Counted from the stretch's first letter, positions 35,001 to 43,403 are shown. The stretch is 64,000 bases of DNA from Acidobacteriota bacterium (GCA_029565065.1 JAKQOW010000011.1:1-64000); one strand, 5' to 3'. Notes: generated by a model not told the origin, from the letters alone. Numbers and translations: made by a program.

Positions 35001-35420
35001 ACCATCCCGGGGGAAGGGGACGACGATCACGACAACGGCTTCCTCCAGGTCTGGGAGGTGTTTGAAAACGTGCGGATCGACGCCGAGCAGGTGAGCCTGT
35101 CCGCCTGCGAAACCGCCCGGGGTCGGGAACTCGGCGGCGAAGGACTGGTGGGATTGAACCGGTCCTTCCTGTACGCCGGGGCGCGCACGGTGATGTCCAC
35201 GCTCTGGAGCGTCGCCGACGCATCGACGGCGGAATTCCAGAAACTCTACTACCGCCAGCTCAAATCAGGCCGAGCCAAAACCGAAGCCGCCCGGCTCACC
35301 CAAAGAGAATTCATCAATGGCAAGGTCCGCATCGCGGCGACGGAACCGGCCGGAGAACCGCCGGACCTCAGCCACCCCTATTTCTGGGCCGGCTTCGTGT
35401 TGAACGGACAATGGCGCTAG
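32058..35420 (+). CDS. Exported TPR-CHAT protease-like protein
   Basis: A 1120-residue protein: signal peptide (VSRVIGALVGLGLSWLVWTAGVRA), a degenerate PDZ-like segment (about 30-110, AMAKAGVQPADVLLRWRRL), about a dozen TPR units (roughly 130-640), a helical linker, and a C-terminal CHAT domain (about 740-1120). CHAT is a caspase-clan (clan CD) fold. The catalytic pair is present as His966 in FACHG and Cys1017 in LSACETARG. The GTG start is chosen for its AAAGGAG at 9 nt. The last 10 bp overlap the sigma factor gene, so the two are translationally coupled. Substrate unknown; the downstream anti-sigma is an attractive candidate (inference). Confidence 0.88.
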   Translation: MSRVIGALVGLGLSWLVWTAGVRADDPPPAVAGVTVVKAEADFAMAKAGVQPADVLLRWRRLAGAAESGETLDSYFQLKEVEILHAPRGGVDILVRRGETERWVAIPAYEWRLSVRPALSGEAGVAQAEGERLLGAGDVDGAVARWSTGAAEAAAQGDHLTAAWLQLRSGQALVEARRWAAAVEALGRCADTLAAVDAGRFQPIVWDMQGELLRQDKRPELSMEVHRKALAAWTHDGGELGRANSMVGLGHCAWQLVRWPEAVQCYENALAIRREVAPDSMLVFGSLVTLATAYSNTGDLAAADRCLLEALAIHRRHLPGHAAEANILNTLGVNASKAGHQVKAQQYFEESLRLKQAQSPDSMAVAYTLNNLAAVARLRGDLALAEDYHRRALKIKLALEPDSISLARSYHNIGQIYMARRDFPAAADYLNQALLILERKAPRSREYADCLEQLGNLARLENEFDLAELRHREATAIRLQVSNDPLDQIRTLITLGAIRLESGDPVQAETHYQAALSMARQSAPASLYEARSLRGLGDACLRRGDLVAAAPALEGALKIFAATAPLTIDEATTQHLLGDLHRRQDRLQDALACYERAVAALEGQLEKLGGSREITESFAAEYAGYYKDVLELKLLLNDPRGAFNVLERFRARSLLAMLAERDLDFSRDVPAELWERLETARTRCREAQDELMQLSPDKEPERVAERQRLLAERRRGQALVWEEIRRESPRLAALRVPETLSVDQVADAMGRDTLFLSYAVSERATHLFAILNGRLRVESVPIGRQQVQEAVEYYLAMLSNPASRKVRLMGRAHALYRQFVAPVDDLVQRAQRIVVCPDGPLHMLPFAALGPATNRYLIEEKPVSYVISATVYADGLRHEPQRTARPVVLFGDPDYPGQVAGGPAARQLRWVLRDDPVPPLPASRDEVQGIAALYPGAHVAYLGAEAREERVKSLDRQPGYIHFACHGFFNPVNPMDSGLLLTIPGEGDDDHDNGFLQVWEVFENVRIDAEQVSLSACETARGRELGGEGLVGLNRSFLYAGARTVMSTLWSVADASTAEFQKLYYRQLKSGRAKTEAARLTQREFINGKVRIAATEPAGEPPDLSHPYFWAGFVLNGQWR

Positions 35421-36280
35421 ACCCTCCCATCCACGATCCGGCGGATTTTCTCACCCGCAACCTGCCGCAGGTGGAACGGGTCATCGGGTGGGTGGGCCGC
35501 CGGCGGGGACTGTCGGTGGACGAACTCGAGGAATTCCGCTCGCGCGTGCTGGTCCGGCTCGTGGAGAACGACTATGACGTCCTGCGGAAATTCAGGGGTT
35601 TGAGCAGCGTCCAAACCTTCCTGGTGACGGTGGTCCAACGCTTGCTGCTCGACTACATCGCCCAGGAGCGGGGCCGCTGGCGGCCGTCGGCCGCCGCGCT
35701 CAAGCGCGGCGATCTGGCGGTGGAGTTGGAAAAGCTCATGGTGCGCGGCCGGCGCACGTTCGAAGAGGCATTCACGGCCCTGAGCGCGCGCCACGGGGAG
35801 TCCATCGACCGGGACGAGTTGTTCCGGCTGGCGGCGGAGTTGCCGCTGCGCCGGGCGACGACGTTGGTGCCCCTGGAGCTGGTGGAGAACCTGGCGGCGC
35901 GGGGCCAGTCGGCGGAGAAGGAATTGGGGCGGATCCGGCACGTGGAGCAGTCCGCCCGGCTCAGCGCCGCCCTGCGTGACGCGCTGGCGGAACTGCCGGC
36001 CGAGGATCGCCTGCTCATCCGGCTGCGCTACGTCGAAGGGCTGACCGTGGCCCAGCTCGCCCGTTCGTTCGGCGGCAACCAGATCGCCCTCTACCGGCGG
36101 TTCGAGAAGATCCAGGAACGGTTGCGCAAGCTCCTGGTGCGCCGGCGCACGGTGCGGGAGTCCGTCGACGAGATGCTGGGTTGTGCGGACGCCCGGAAAT
36201 CGCTGAACTTTTTTGACGATGCCGTCGACGAGCGCGGGGTTGCGGGCGACGGGGAGGATTCGGGGGAAAAACCCGGTTAA
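35411..36280 (+). CDS. Sigma-70 family (ECF-like) sigma factor
   Basis: A 289-residue protein with a sigma2-like region (about 15-95: VIGWVGRRRGLSVDELEEFRSRVLVRLVENDYDVLRKFRGLSSVQTFLVTVVQRLLLDYIAQERGRW) and a sigma4 helix-turn-helix (about 190-245: LAELPAEDRLLIRLRYVEGLTVAQLARSFGGNQIALYRRFEKIQERLRKLL). The spacer between them, about 90 residues, is longer than in typical ECF factors. The tail is acidic. It starts inside the end of the CHAT gene and is followed after 67 bp by a zinc-finger anti-sigma gene. Confidence 0.85.
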   Translation: MALDPPIHDPADFLTRNLPQVERVIGWVGRRRGLSVDELEEFRSRVLVRLVENDYDVLRKFRGLSSVQTFLVTVVQRLLLDYIAQERGRWRPSAAALKRGDLAVELEKLMVRGRRTFEEAFTALSARHGESIDRDELFRLAAELPLRRATTLVPLELVENLAARGQSAEKELGRIRHVEQSARLSAALRDALAELPAEDRLLIRLRYVEGLTVAQLARSFGGNQIALYRRFEKIQERLRKLLVRRRTVRESVDEMLGCADARKSLNFFDDAVDERGVAGDGEDSGEKPG

Positions 36281-36347
36281 ACAGTCGGGCGCGGCCGTCT
36301 AATGCGATGAGCGCCACACCGGCTGTTGCCGGGGGAGGAACAGCGAA

Positions 36348-37388
36348 ATGCGGGAACACATGAATTGCCCAGACCTGGAAGAGATCGCCGCCTGGGCCGA
36401 CGGTCGCCTGGACGGGGACCGGCAGCGGGCGATCGTGGACCATCTGGACCGGTGCCCCGACTGCTACGACCTGGCGGCGGGAGCCATCGCGTTCCGCCAG
36501 GAGGCCGCTTCCGCCTGGCAGACGCCGGCGGCGGCCCCGGTCCGCGACTTCCGGGCCGCGCCACGCTGGGCCGTACCGGCGGCGGTTGCGGCAGCGCTGT
36601 TGCTGGCCGCCGTCCTCATCGTGATGGCGCCCGTCCGGATGGCGGGTCCGGCGCCGGCCGCGGCCGTCCCGAATGTTTCGGCGACGCCCGCCGCCGCACC
36701 AGACCGGTCGACGCCGGCGTCTTCCCTGCCTGACAATGCCGGCGGGGATCACCTGGCGCAAGTTCTGCACCAGACGAGCGTCCTGTCTTCTATCCGGACG
36801 GCGCTGGTTGCGCCGGATACGATTTCCGCCGCCTGGGTGGCCGAGATCCGGTTGCCGGAAGATGCGGCCTACGGATTCGGCGCTCCGCCGGCGGACGGCT
36901 GGTTCGCCCTCGGCATGCGCTGGGTGGAAGCTGAGCTGTACCTGCGGGCGGGTGATCCGGCGGCGGCCGCCGAGACGCTGGCCCGCGTCCGCCGCGATCT
37001 GGATCGGTTCGGCGGAACGGCTGAACTGCGTTCCGAGTACGACCGCACCGAAGCCGGCCTGCGCCAAAACGAGATGACGGAACTGCCCGCGGTCCTCTTC
37101 GACCGGACCCTCGCCGCCGGCGGGGCGCGCGGTGCGGCCCGGATGGAACTCGGCGCCTGGGTGGGCGGCGGCCGGATCGCCGTGCGGACCGGCTTCGGAC
37201 CATATTTCAAGCACGCCGACATCGATCGCCTCGAGGCGGGTGTGAGCGCTGCGGGCGTCCCGCCGGGCGTCGCCGCCGCATTCGATGAAATCCGCCGCCA
37301 GCTCGATGCCGGGCTTCCGAACGCCGCGTCGTTCCGCCGGACCGATCGGGCCCTCGTGAACATCGGACTGCTGCTGCGCGGAGAATGA
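36348..37388 (+). CDS. Transmembrane zinc-finger anti-sigma factor
   Basis: A 346-residue protein. The cytoplasmic N-terminus carries the ZAS anti-sigma motif: Cys7, then H32-x3-C36-x2-C39 (VDHLDRCPDCYDLAAG). One membrane helix spans about 74-93. The ectodomain (about 95-346) has an Ala/Pro-rich linker and a helical TPR-like part (MRWVEAELYLRAGDPAAAAETLARVRRDLDRFG). Such proteins hold their sigma partner until the ectodomain is cleaved or unfolded. GGAGGAAC precedes the ATG. Its stop overlaps the start of the M48 gene (ATGA). Confidence 0.87.
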   Translation: MREHMNCPDLEEIAAWADGRLDGDRQRAIVDHLDRCPDCYDLAAGAIAFRQEAASAWQTPAAAPVRDFRAAPRWAVPAAVAAALLLAAVLIVMAPVRMAGPAPAAAVPNVSATPAAAPDRSTPASSLPDNAGGDHLAQVLHQTSVLSSIRTALVAPDTISAAWVAEIRLPEDAAYGFGAPPADGWFALGMRWVEAELYLRAGDPAAAAETLARVRRDLDRFGGTAELRSEYDRTEAGLRQNEMTELPAVLFDRTLAAGGARGAARMELGAWVGGGRIAVRTGFGPYFKHADIDRLEAGVSAAGVPPGVAAAFDEIRRQLDAGLPNAASFRRTDRALVNIGLLLRGE

Positions 37389-39190
37389 CCATGCGCCGAC
37401 TCCTGCTAGCGAGCGTCATCCTGGCCGGCTGGGCGGCGGCGCTTTCCGCCCAGGACGCCACCCCCGCCGACTCGGCGGGCTGGTGGATCCGAAACTACGG
37501 CTTGCTGACCATCCAGGAGGAACCGCTGGTGGGCCGGGCGGAGCAGGTGTTCGGGCGAGTGGTCGCCGCCGCCGACAAGAAGGGAAACCGCTTGCCGAGT
37601 CTGGTGGTGATCCGCGGAGACGGCGATCCCCATGCCGTCGCCCTGCCCGACGGCAGCATTGTCATGTCCGCCGGCGGCCTGCGCCTGTGCTACCGGGATG
37701 TCCCTCCCGTCGACGGTGACGCGCGGCTGGCCTTTCTCCTCGGGCACGAGCTGGCCCACTTGTCCAAGGACGACTTCTGGCATCGCTCCGCGTTCATGGC
37801 GCTGCAGAAATATCCGGGCACCGAAGACCGGCGCCAGCTGCTGGAGGAATTGCTGGGCCAGGCCGGCGGCGCAGCGGCCTCGGGCGAATCCATCCGCAGC
37901 GTCGTCCGGGTCAAGGAGCTCCAGGCGGACAGCTATGGTCTCGTCTACATGACCATCGCCGGTTACGATCCGGCGGTCATCCTGGGCGGGGGCCAGTCGT
38001 TCTTCGAACAGTGGGTCCGCCAGCTGCCGCACGCCGCCGCCGACGGCGGCGAGCATCCCTCCCCGATGGACCGGACCGTTTTTCTGAGGAGCCAGATGGT
38101 CCAGGTGGTCGAGGAGCTGGATCTGTTCCACTTCGGCGTCCGGCTTGCCCAACTGGGCCGCTACGAGGACGCCGTGCGGCTGCTGGAACGCTTCAGCCAC
38201 CGCTTCCCGGGGCGCGAGGTGTTCAACAACCTGGGCTTCTGTTACTACGAGCTGGCCAGGCAGGCGCCGGCGTTCCAAAGCCATGCCGACAGTCTGCGCT
38301 TCAAGCTGCCGGCAGTGCTGGACCCGTACACGCCGGCGGGCCGCTATGAGCTCCGGCGCCAGGAGGGGCCGGAGTACCGGCAGGATCCCCTCTTCCGCGG
38401 CCGGCTCGACCAGGCGATCCGGTGCCTGCGCGAGGCGGCCGACCGAGATCCGTTCTATGTGCCGGCGCGGGTGAACCTGGCGTCGGCGTTTGTCCTGAAG
38501 GGGGAATACGCCCGGGCCCTCGCCGCCGCCGAGGACGCGTCGAAACTGGACCCGGCGGACGCTTCCGCCGGCGTGGCCAAGGCCGTGGCGCTCTACCTGC
38601 TGGGCGACAACAGCGGATTGAGCACCTCCGGCGCCGCCATCGAGCTGCTCAAGGGGATCATCGAACGTCGGCCCGACAGCGCGGCGGCTGTGTACGACCT
38701 GGCGGCCATCCTCGCCGAGCGGGGACGGGCCGCCTCGGCCCACGAGGCCCGGCAGGCGTTCCTTCGGATCGAACCGGCGGGCCTGTACGCCGATGAGATG
38801 CGCCGCGTCCTGGGCCTGCCGCATCCGGAACGGGCCGCCCGACGGGATTCCGGTTTGCCGGTGTTTTACGCCGACCGGGTGCCCGTGGGCGAGGTGACGG
38901 ACGAGATCGAACAGCGGCTCAAGCCGATGCAGAAGATCTCGTTCGACGTGGGAGATTTTGCCGGCAACGTCTATCGCGGAGACGGCTTGCGGATCCTGGA
39001 GCTGGACTTTTTCCTCGAACTAGTCGAAGACAGCGCCGTGGGCGTACCCGACCGCCAGGCTTGGCTGGACCGCTTCGGGCCGCCCGACCGCCTGATCCGC
39101 GTGGGCGGCGGGGAGCTGGCGGTGTATCGCACCTTCGCCCTGGATATCGCGGAAAACCGGGTCCGTGCCGTGGTTCGCTTCGCGGAGTGA
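37385..39190 (+). CDS. Exported M48-family metalloprotease with TPR repeats
   Basis: A 601-residue protein: signal peptide (MRRLLLASVILAGWAAALSA), an M48-type catalytic domain (about 35-215) with H121-E-L-A-H125 and the third ligand Glu178 in VKELQADSYG, TPR-like repeats (about 235-465), and a C-terminal domain of unknown fold (about 485-601). The layout resembles BepA/YfgC, an outer-membrane quality-control protease, but with a larger C-terminus. Translationally coupled to the anti-sigma gene by ATGA. As part of the sigma operon it may process the anti-sigma ectodomain or envelope proteins (inference). Confidence 0.87.
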   Translation: MTMRRLLLASVILAGWAAALSAQDATPADSAGWWIRNYGLLTIQEEPLVGRAEQVFGRVVAAADKKGNRLPSLVVIRGDGDPHAVALPDGSIVMSAGGLRLCYRDVPPVDGDARLAFLLGHELAHLSKDDFWHRSAFMALQKYPGTEDRRQLLEELLGQAGGAAASGESIRSVVRVKELQADSYGLVYMTIAGYDPAVILGGGQSFFEQWVRQLPHAAADGGEHPSPMDRTVFLRSQMVQVVEELDLFHFGVRLAQLGRYEDAVRLLERFSHRFPGREVFNNLGFCYYELARQAPAFQSHADSLRFKLPAVLDPYTPAGRYELRRQEGPEYRQDPLFRGRLDQAIRCLREAADRDPFYVPARVNLASAFVLKGEYARALAAAEDASKLDPADASAGVAKAVALYLLGDNSGLSTSGAAIELLKGIIERRPDSAAAVYDLAAILAERGRAASAHEARQAFLRIEPAGLYADEMRRVLGLPHPERAARRDSGLPVFYADRVPVGEVTDEIEQRLKPMQKISFDVGDFAGNVYRGDGLRILELDFFLELVEDSAVGVPDRQAWLDRFGPPDRLIRVGGGELAVYRTFALDIAENRVRAVVRFAE

Positions 39191-39215
39191 TCCTTCCGCC
39201 TCGATTCCACCGGCA

Positions 39216-40199
39216 TCAACAGCCGTTTCCCATGACCGCAGGGAGTGTCTGCTCGAAAAATTCGCCCACCCGGGTTTCGTGATAATACTCGCCGCCCGGT
39301 TGGATGAATCCCACATGGCCGCCCCAGCGGGGAGTTTCCAGGAATAAATTGGCGTTGGCTGCGGCCGCGGTGATCGGGTGGCACGCGGGGGTCAGGAAAG
39401 GATCGTCCAGCGCGTTGAGCACCAGCGTCGGCACCCGGATCGCCGGGAGGAACGGCAGGCAGGACGCCCGCGCCCAGTAGTCGGCGGCGCTGGTGAAGCC
39501 GTGTACGGGCGCCGTGTAACGATCGTCGAATTCCTCGAAGTTGGTGATGCCAGCGTAATCCGCCAATTGCACCTGGCCGGGTAACCGGCCGGCTTTGGCA
39601 GCGATTTTCCCGGTGAGCCGGCGGATGAAGCGGCGCATGTAGAGCCGGTTGGTCGGCCGGGCCAGGCGGTGGGCCGAGGCCGCCAGGTCGCACGGGACCG
39701 ACACGGCCGCCGCCACCCGCAGGCGATCGGGCAGGTCGGCGGGGGATTCGCCGAGGTACTTGAGCGTCACGTTGCCGCCCAGGCTGAAACCCACCAGGGC
39801 CAAGTCTCGGTAACCCGTTGCGGCCATCCGCGCCAGAATGACTGCCGCGTCGCCCGTGTCGCCGCTGTGGTAGGAGCGGAGCAGGCGGTTCGGCTCGCCG
39901 CTGCAGCTGCGGAAGTTCAGCGCCGCCACGTCCCAGCTCCGCCGGCCCAGGGCGCGGACCATGCCCAGCACGTAGTGGGAGCGGCTGCTGGACTCCAGCC
40001 CGTGCAGGATCAGCGCCGCCCGCGGGGCGCCGGCGCGGTGCCAGTCCACGTCCACGAAATCGCCGTCGGGCAGCTCGATCCGTTCGCGCCGATACGCTAC
40101 GCCGCCCACGCGCCGGCACAGGGTGGGATAGATCGTCTGGAGGTGGCCGCTGCGCAGCCACACGGGGGGCCGGTAGGGGCTGGCGCTCAGATGGGGCAT
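39216..40199 (-). CDS. YheT-like alpha/beta hydrolase
   Basis: A 327-residue hydrolase of the YheT/ABHD1-3 group. The diagnostic start YRPPVWLRSGHLQTIYPTL is present, followed by LILHGLESSSRSHYVLGMVRAL, NFRSCSGEPNRL and the nucleophile motif GFSLGGNVTLKYLGE. Asp and His candidates are in NALDDPFL and RWGGHVGF. Members hydrolyse esters or lipids; the bacterial substrate is unknown. Start uncertain: an in-frame ATG ten codons earlier (40229) is possible and neither has a strong Shine-Dalgarno. It is convergent with the M48 gene, 25 bp apart. Confidence 0.85.
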   Translation of the reverse strand: MPHLSASPYRPPVWLRSGHLQTIYPTLCRRVGGVAYRRERIELPDGDFVDVDWHRAGAPRAALILHGLESSSRSHYVLGMVRALGRRSWDVAALNFRSCSGEPNRLLRSYHSGDTGDAAVILARMAATGYRDLALVGFSLGGNVTLKYLGESPADLPDRLRVAAAVSVPCDLAASAHRLARPTNRLYMRRFIRRLTGKIAAKAGRLPGQVQLADYAGITNFEEFDDRYTAPVHGFTSAADYWARASCLPFLPAIRVPTLVLNALDDPFLTPACHPITAAAANANLFLETPRWGGHVGFIQPGGEYYHETRVGEFFEQTLPAVMGNGC

Positions 40200-40296
40200 G
40201 TGCTGTGTACCGTCTCCGAATTCCGACATCTGATGATAGGCCAGTTTGGCAGAGCCGTCATGGGAAATGTGGGGGGGATTGCGCCGGAGCGGTCCG

Positions 40297-40324
40297 TTGA
40301 CATCCGTTGGCGGGGCGGTATCAT
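40297..40324 (+). promoter_or_regulatory. Strong promoter for the GT39-like gene, predicted leaderless
   Basis: TTGACA (40297-40302), 16 bp, TATCAT (40319-40324). A start site seven bases after the -10 falls on the ATG at 40331. No Shine-Dalgarno is seen. Confidence 0.65.
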
Positions 40325-40330
40325 AGATGC

Positions 40331-41914
40331 ATGAATTGCCATCCTGCTGACCCCGTCGTTCCGACGGACTCGGCCGCCGCACCGACCCGGTCCGTCTGGT
40401 CGTCCCCGCTGGCCATCGCCGGTTGGCTGGCGTTGGCCAAGCTGCTGATCCATTTCCTCACCAACGGCCAATACGGCTATTTCCGGGATGAGCTGTACTT
40501 TCTCGCCTGCGGTGAACACCTGGACTGGGGATACGTGGATCACGCCCCCATGGTCGCGTGGATGGCCTGGCTGAGCCGCGCGCTGCTGGGCGATTCACTG
40601 TTCGCCATCCGGTTCTTTCCGGCGGTGGCCGGGGCGGCCAAGGTCTTCCTGACCGGCGCCATGGCGCACGAGCTGGGGGGAGGCCGTCTGGCGGTGTTTC
40701 TGGCCGGACTGGGTGTTCTGGCGGCGACCATCTATTTCGGCATCGACACGCTTCTGTCCATGAACGCCCTGGAGCCGTTGTTCTGGATGGGCGCCGTCTG
40801 GTGCGCGCTGCGGGCGATCCGGCTGAGCGAGCCGCGCTACTGGGCGGGATTCGGCGCGCTGCTCGGTCTCGGCTTCATGAACAAGCACTCGACCATCTTC
40901 TTCGCTGCGGCACTGGTGGCGGGAGTGCTCCTGACCCGCGCGCGGCGGGCGCTCCTCGATAAGTGGTTTTGGACCGGCGCGGCGCTGGCGCTGATCATCA
41001 TCCTGCCCAACGTGATCTGGGAATGGCGCCACGACTGGGCGACTCTCGAGCTGCTGAACAATGTCCGCGCCACGGGGAAGAACGTGATCCACCCCCCGCT
41101 CGAGTTCCTGGTCCAGCAGGTGCTGATCCTCAACCCGGCCACCCTGCCTCTTTGGCTCGCCGGAATCTGGTTCTTCCTCGCCGACCGGGAGGGCCGGCGC
41201 CACCGCCATCTCGGTCTGGCATTCGTTATATTCCTGGGTTTGATGATTGTCATGCACGCGAAGCACTATTATGTCGCCCCGGCCTATCCGATGCTGCTGG
41301 CCGCCGGCGGTGTCTGGTGGGCCGCCCGGCTGGAACGGGTCCGTGGGTTGCGCTGGCTGCGGGCGGCATACCCCGCGCTGCTCGCGGTCACGGGGGCGGT
41401 GCTGACCCCGCTGGTCCTGCCGGTCCTGCCCGTGGCGGCGATCCCGCCTTACCTGGCGGCCTTGGGCCTACAGCGCCTCAAGACCGAGGTGGCGCACGAG
41501 GGGCCGCTCCCCCAGCATTTCGGCGACATGTTCGGCTGGCCGGAGATGGTAGCGGCGGTGGCCCGGGTGTATCACGGTCTGCCGGCGGCGGAACGGGCCC
41601 GGGCCTGCATCTTCGCCGGCAATTACGGCGAGGCCGGAGCCATCGATTTCTTCGGCGGCCGCCACGGCCTGCCCAAAGCCATCTCCGCCCACCAGAACTA
41701 CTTTTTCTGGGGTCCGCGCGACTACACCGGCGAGGTGGTCATCCTGCTCCATGTGAGCCGCGAGGATGCCCTGGAGGTGTTCCACCGAGTGGAGGAAGCG
41801 GAGCCCGTGGGGCATCCGTGGGCCATGGCCGAGGAGCACTTCACCATCCGGGTGGGCCGCGATCCGAAGATCCCGCTCGGCGAACTCTGGCCCCGGATCC
41901 GGCACTGGAACTAG
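40331..41914 (+). CDS. Membrane glycosyltransferase of the GT39/PMT_2 (ArnT-like) type
   Basis: A 527-residue integral membrane protein with about ten to twelve hydrophobic segments. The first periplasmic loop has YFRDELYFLACGEHLDWGYVDHAPMVAWMAWLSRALLGDSLFAIRFFP, where the DE and D residues match the catalytic loop of ArnT and PMT enzymes that use polyprenyl-phosphate sugars. The C-terminal soluble part (about 370-527) includes EAGAIDFFGGRHGLPKAISAHQNYFFWGP. Acceptor and sugar unknown. The predicted leaderless start fits the promoter. Confidence 0.87.
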   Translation: MNCHPADPVVPTDSAAAPTRSVWSSPLAIAGWLALAKLLIHFLTNGQYGYFRDELYFLACGEHLDWGYVDHAPMVAWMAWLSRALLGDSLFAIRFFPAVAGAAKVFLTGAMAHELGGGRLAVFLAGLGVLAATIYFGIDTLLSMNALEPLFWMGAVWCALRAIRLSEPRYWAGFGALLGLGFMNKHSTIFFAAALVAGVLLTRARRALLDKWFWTGAALALIIILPNVIWEWRHDWATLELLNNVRATGKNVIHPPLEFLVQQVLILNPATLPLWLAGIWFFLADREGRRHRHLGLAFVIFLGLMIVMHAKHYYVAPAYPMLLAAGGVWWAARLERVRGLRWLRAAYPALLAVTGAVLTPLVLPVLPVAAIPPYLAALGLQRLKTEVAHEGPLPQHFGDMFGWPEMVAAVARVYHGLPAAERARACIFAGNYGEAGAIDFFGGRHGLPKAISAHQNYFFWGPRDYTGEVVILLHVSREDALEVFHRVEEAEPVGHPWAMAEEHFTIRVGRDPKIPLGELWPRIRHWN

Positions 41915-41975
41915 CGCCGGCGTGACTGTTGTGGACGCGGGAACCGGGCCGGGGATTGAATGGAGGAAACGATCC

Positions 41976-43403
41976 ATGCGTTGCCGCGGTTGGTGGATTC
42001 TGAGCATGCTGGCGGTGGCGGGAGCCTTCTGCCTGCCGGCGACGTACTATGTCTCGCCCGCCGGCAGCGACGGCGGTTCGGGCTCGTCGGCGCAGCCCTG
42101 GCGGACACTCCAGCACGCCGCCGACCAGGTTCAGGCGGGGGATGTGGTGCTCGTGCGAAGCGGGTCCTATGCCGATTTCCGTTCCAAGTCCTCCGGCGCG
42201 GCGGGGCAGCCCGTGCAATTCAGGGCCGAAGCCGGCGCGGACGTGGTGATCCACACGGTGGGGCCGGACAACTGGCACGGCAGCGTCATCAACATCGAAA
42301 ACCACGACTGGTGGCTGGTCGACGGATTCGAGGTCACGGGCGCCACGGGATCGGCCGGCATCGATGTCCGCGAGGCGGACCACGTCGTCATCCGCAACTG
42401 CCACTGCCACCACAATCAGAAGTGGGGCATCTTCACCGGCTTCGCCGAAGCGTTCACCGCCGAGTTCAACGAGTGCGCCTACTCCGGCGAAGAGCACGGC
42501 ATCTACCACAGCAACAGCGGCGACGATGCGGTCATCCGCCACAACTACTGCCATCACAATCGCGGCTGCGGGATCCAGATCAACGCCGATCCGTCCATGG
42601 GCGGCGACGGGATCTGCGCCGACGCCCGCGTGGAGTACAACGTGGTCACCGCCAACGGCGCGGGCGGCGGGGCCGGGATCAACCTCGCGTCGGTGCGAAC
42701 GTCCCGGATCACCAACAACCTGATCTTCGGGAATCAGGCCGGCGGGATCGCCATGTGGGACGACGGCCAGGGCACCCAGTGGGGCTGCCGGAACAACCTG
42801 ATCGCCCACAACACGGTGCACATGCCGTCGTCGGCGCGATGGGCGCTCAACATGATCAACGGCTCCACCGGCAATCAGGTCGTCAACAACATCCTCGTTC
42901 ACGACGGTTCCCGCGGCGGCCTGGAAACGGACGCGGGCAGTCTGAGCGGCCTGGTGAGTGATTACAACGTCATGACCCGCGTCAGCCTGGACGACACCTT
43001 TCTGACGCTGGCGACGTGGCAGTCGGGCTACGGCCAGGATGTCCATTCGGCTTCGCATGCGGCTGCCGAGCTCTTCGTCGATCCCGGCGGCGATCACCAC
43101 CTGCCGGAGTCGGCCTGGGCGGTGGATCACGGGTTGACGCTCGGCGCGGTCACGGACGATCTCGACGGCGTGGCCCGGCCCCAGGGAGCCGCCTCGGATA
43201 TCGGCTGCTACGAGCGGGCCGCCGGCACGCTCGTAGGCGACTTGAACCGGGACGGCGCCGTGGACGACGCGGACGTCAGCCTGCTGGCCGACTACCTGGC
43301 GGGAAATCTCCGGTCTGACGACCTGGCGCCGGCCGACGCGGACCTGAATCAGGACGGCGCCGTCGACGCGGTCGATCTGGCGATCCTGAAACGGTTGTTG
43401 TAG
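41976..43403 (+). CDS. Secreted right-handed beta-helix protein with C-terminal dockerin
   Basis: A 475-residue exported protein. The signal (MRCRGWWILSMLAVAGAFC) is followed by a DUF1565-like YYVSPAGSDGGSGSSAQPWRTLQHAADQVQAGDVVLVRSG and a parallel beta-helix (about 55-400) with repeated VIRNC/HHN coils, a fold of polysaccharide lyases and glycan-binding proteins. The last 60 residues are a type I dockerin with two calcium loops: GDLNRDGAVDDADVSLLADYL and ADLNQDGAVDAVDLAILKRLL. GGAGG precedes the ATG. No cohesin is visible in the window; catalytic residues cannot be identified. Confidence 0.88.
   Translation: MRCRGWWILSMLAVAGAFCLPATYYVSPAGSDGGSGSSAQPWRTLQHAADQVQAGDVVLVRSGSYADFRSKSSGAAGQPVQFRAEAGADVVIHTVGPDNWHGSVINIENHDWWLVDGFEVTGATGSAGIDVREADHVVIRNCHCHHNQKWGIFTGFAEAFTAEFNECAYSGEEHGIYHSNSGDDAVIRHNYCHHNRGCGIQINADPSMGGDGICADARVEYNVVTANGAGGGAGINLASVRTSRITNNLIFGNQAGGIAMWDDGQGTQWGCRNNLIAHNTVHMPSSARWALNMINGSTGNQVVNNILVHDGSRGGLETDAGSLSGLVSDYNVMTRVSLDDTFLTLATWQSGYGQDVHSASHAAAELFVDPGGDHHLPESAWAVDHGLTLGAVTDDLDGVARPQGAASDIGCYERAAGTLVGDLNRDGAVDDADVSLLADYLAGNLRSDDLAPADADLNQDGAVDAVDLAILKRLL

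Noticed and set aside
32058..35420. CRISPR-associated or gasdermin-linked CHAT (Craspase-type) system
   Set aside because: The protein has a signal peptide, and no Cas7-11, gasdermin or bacterial-death effector gene is nearby; the sigma and anti-sigma neighbours point elsewhere.
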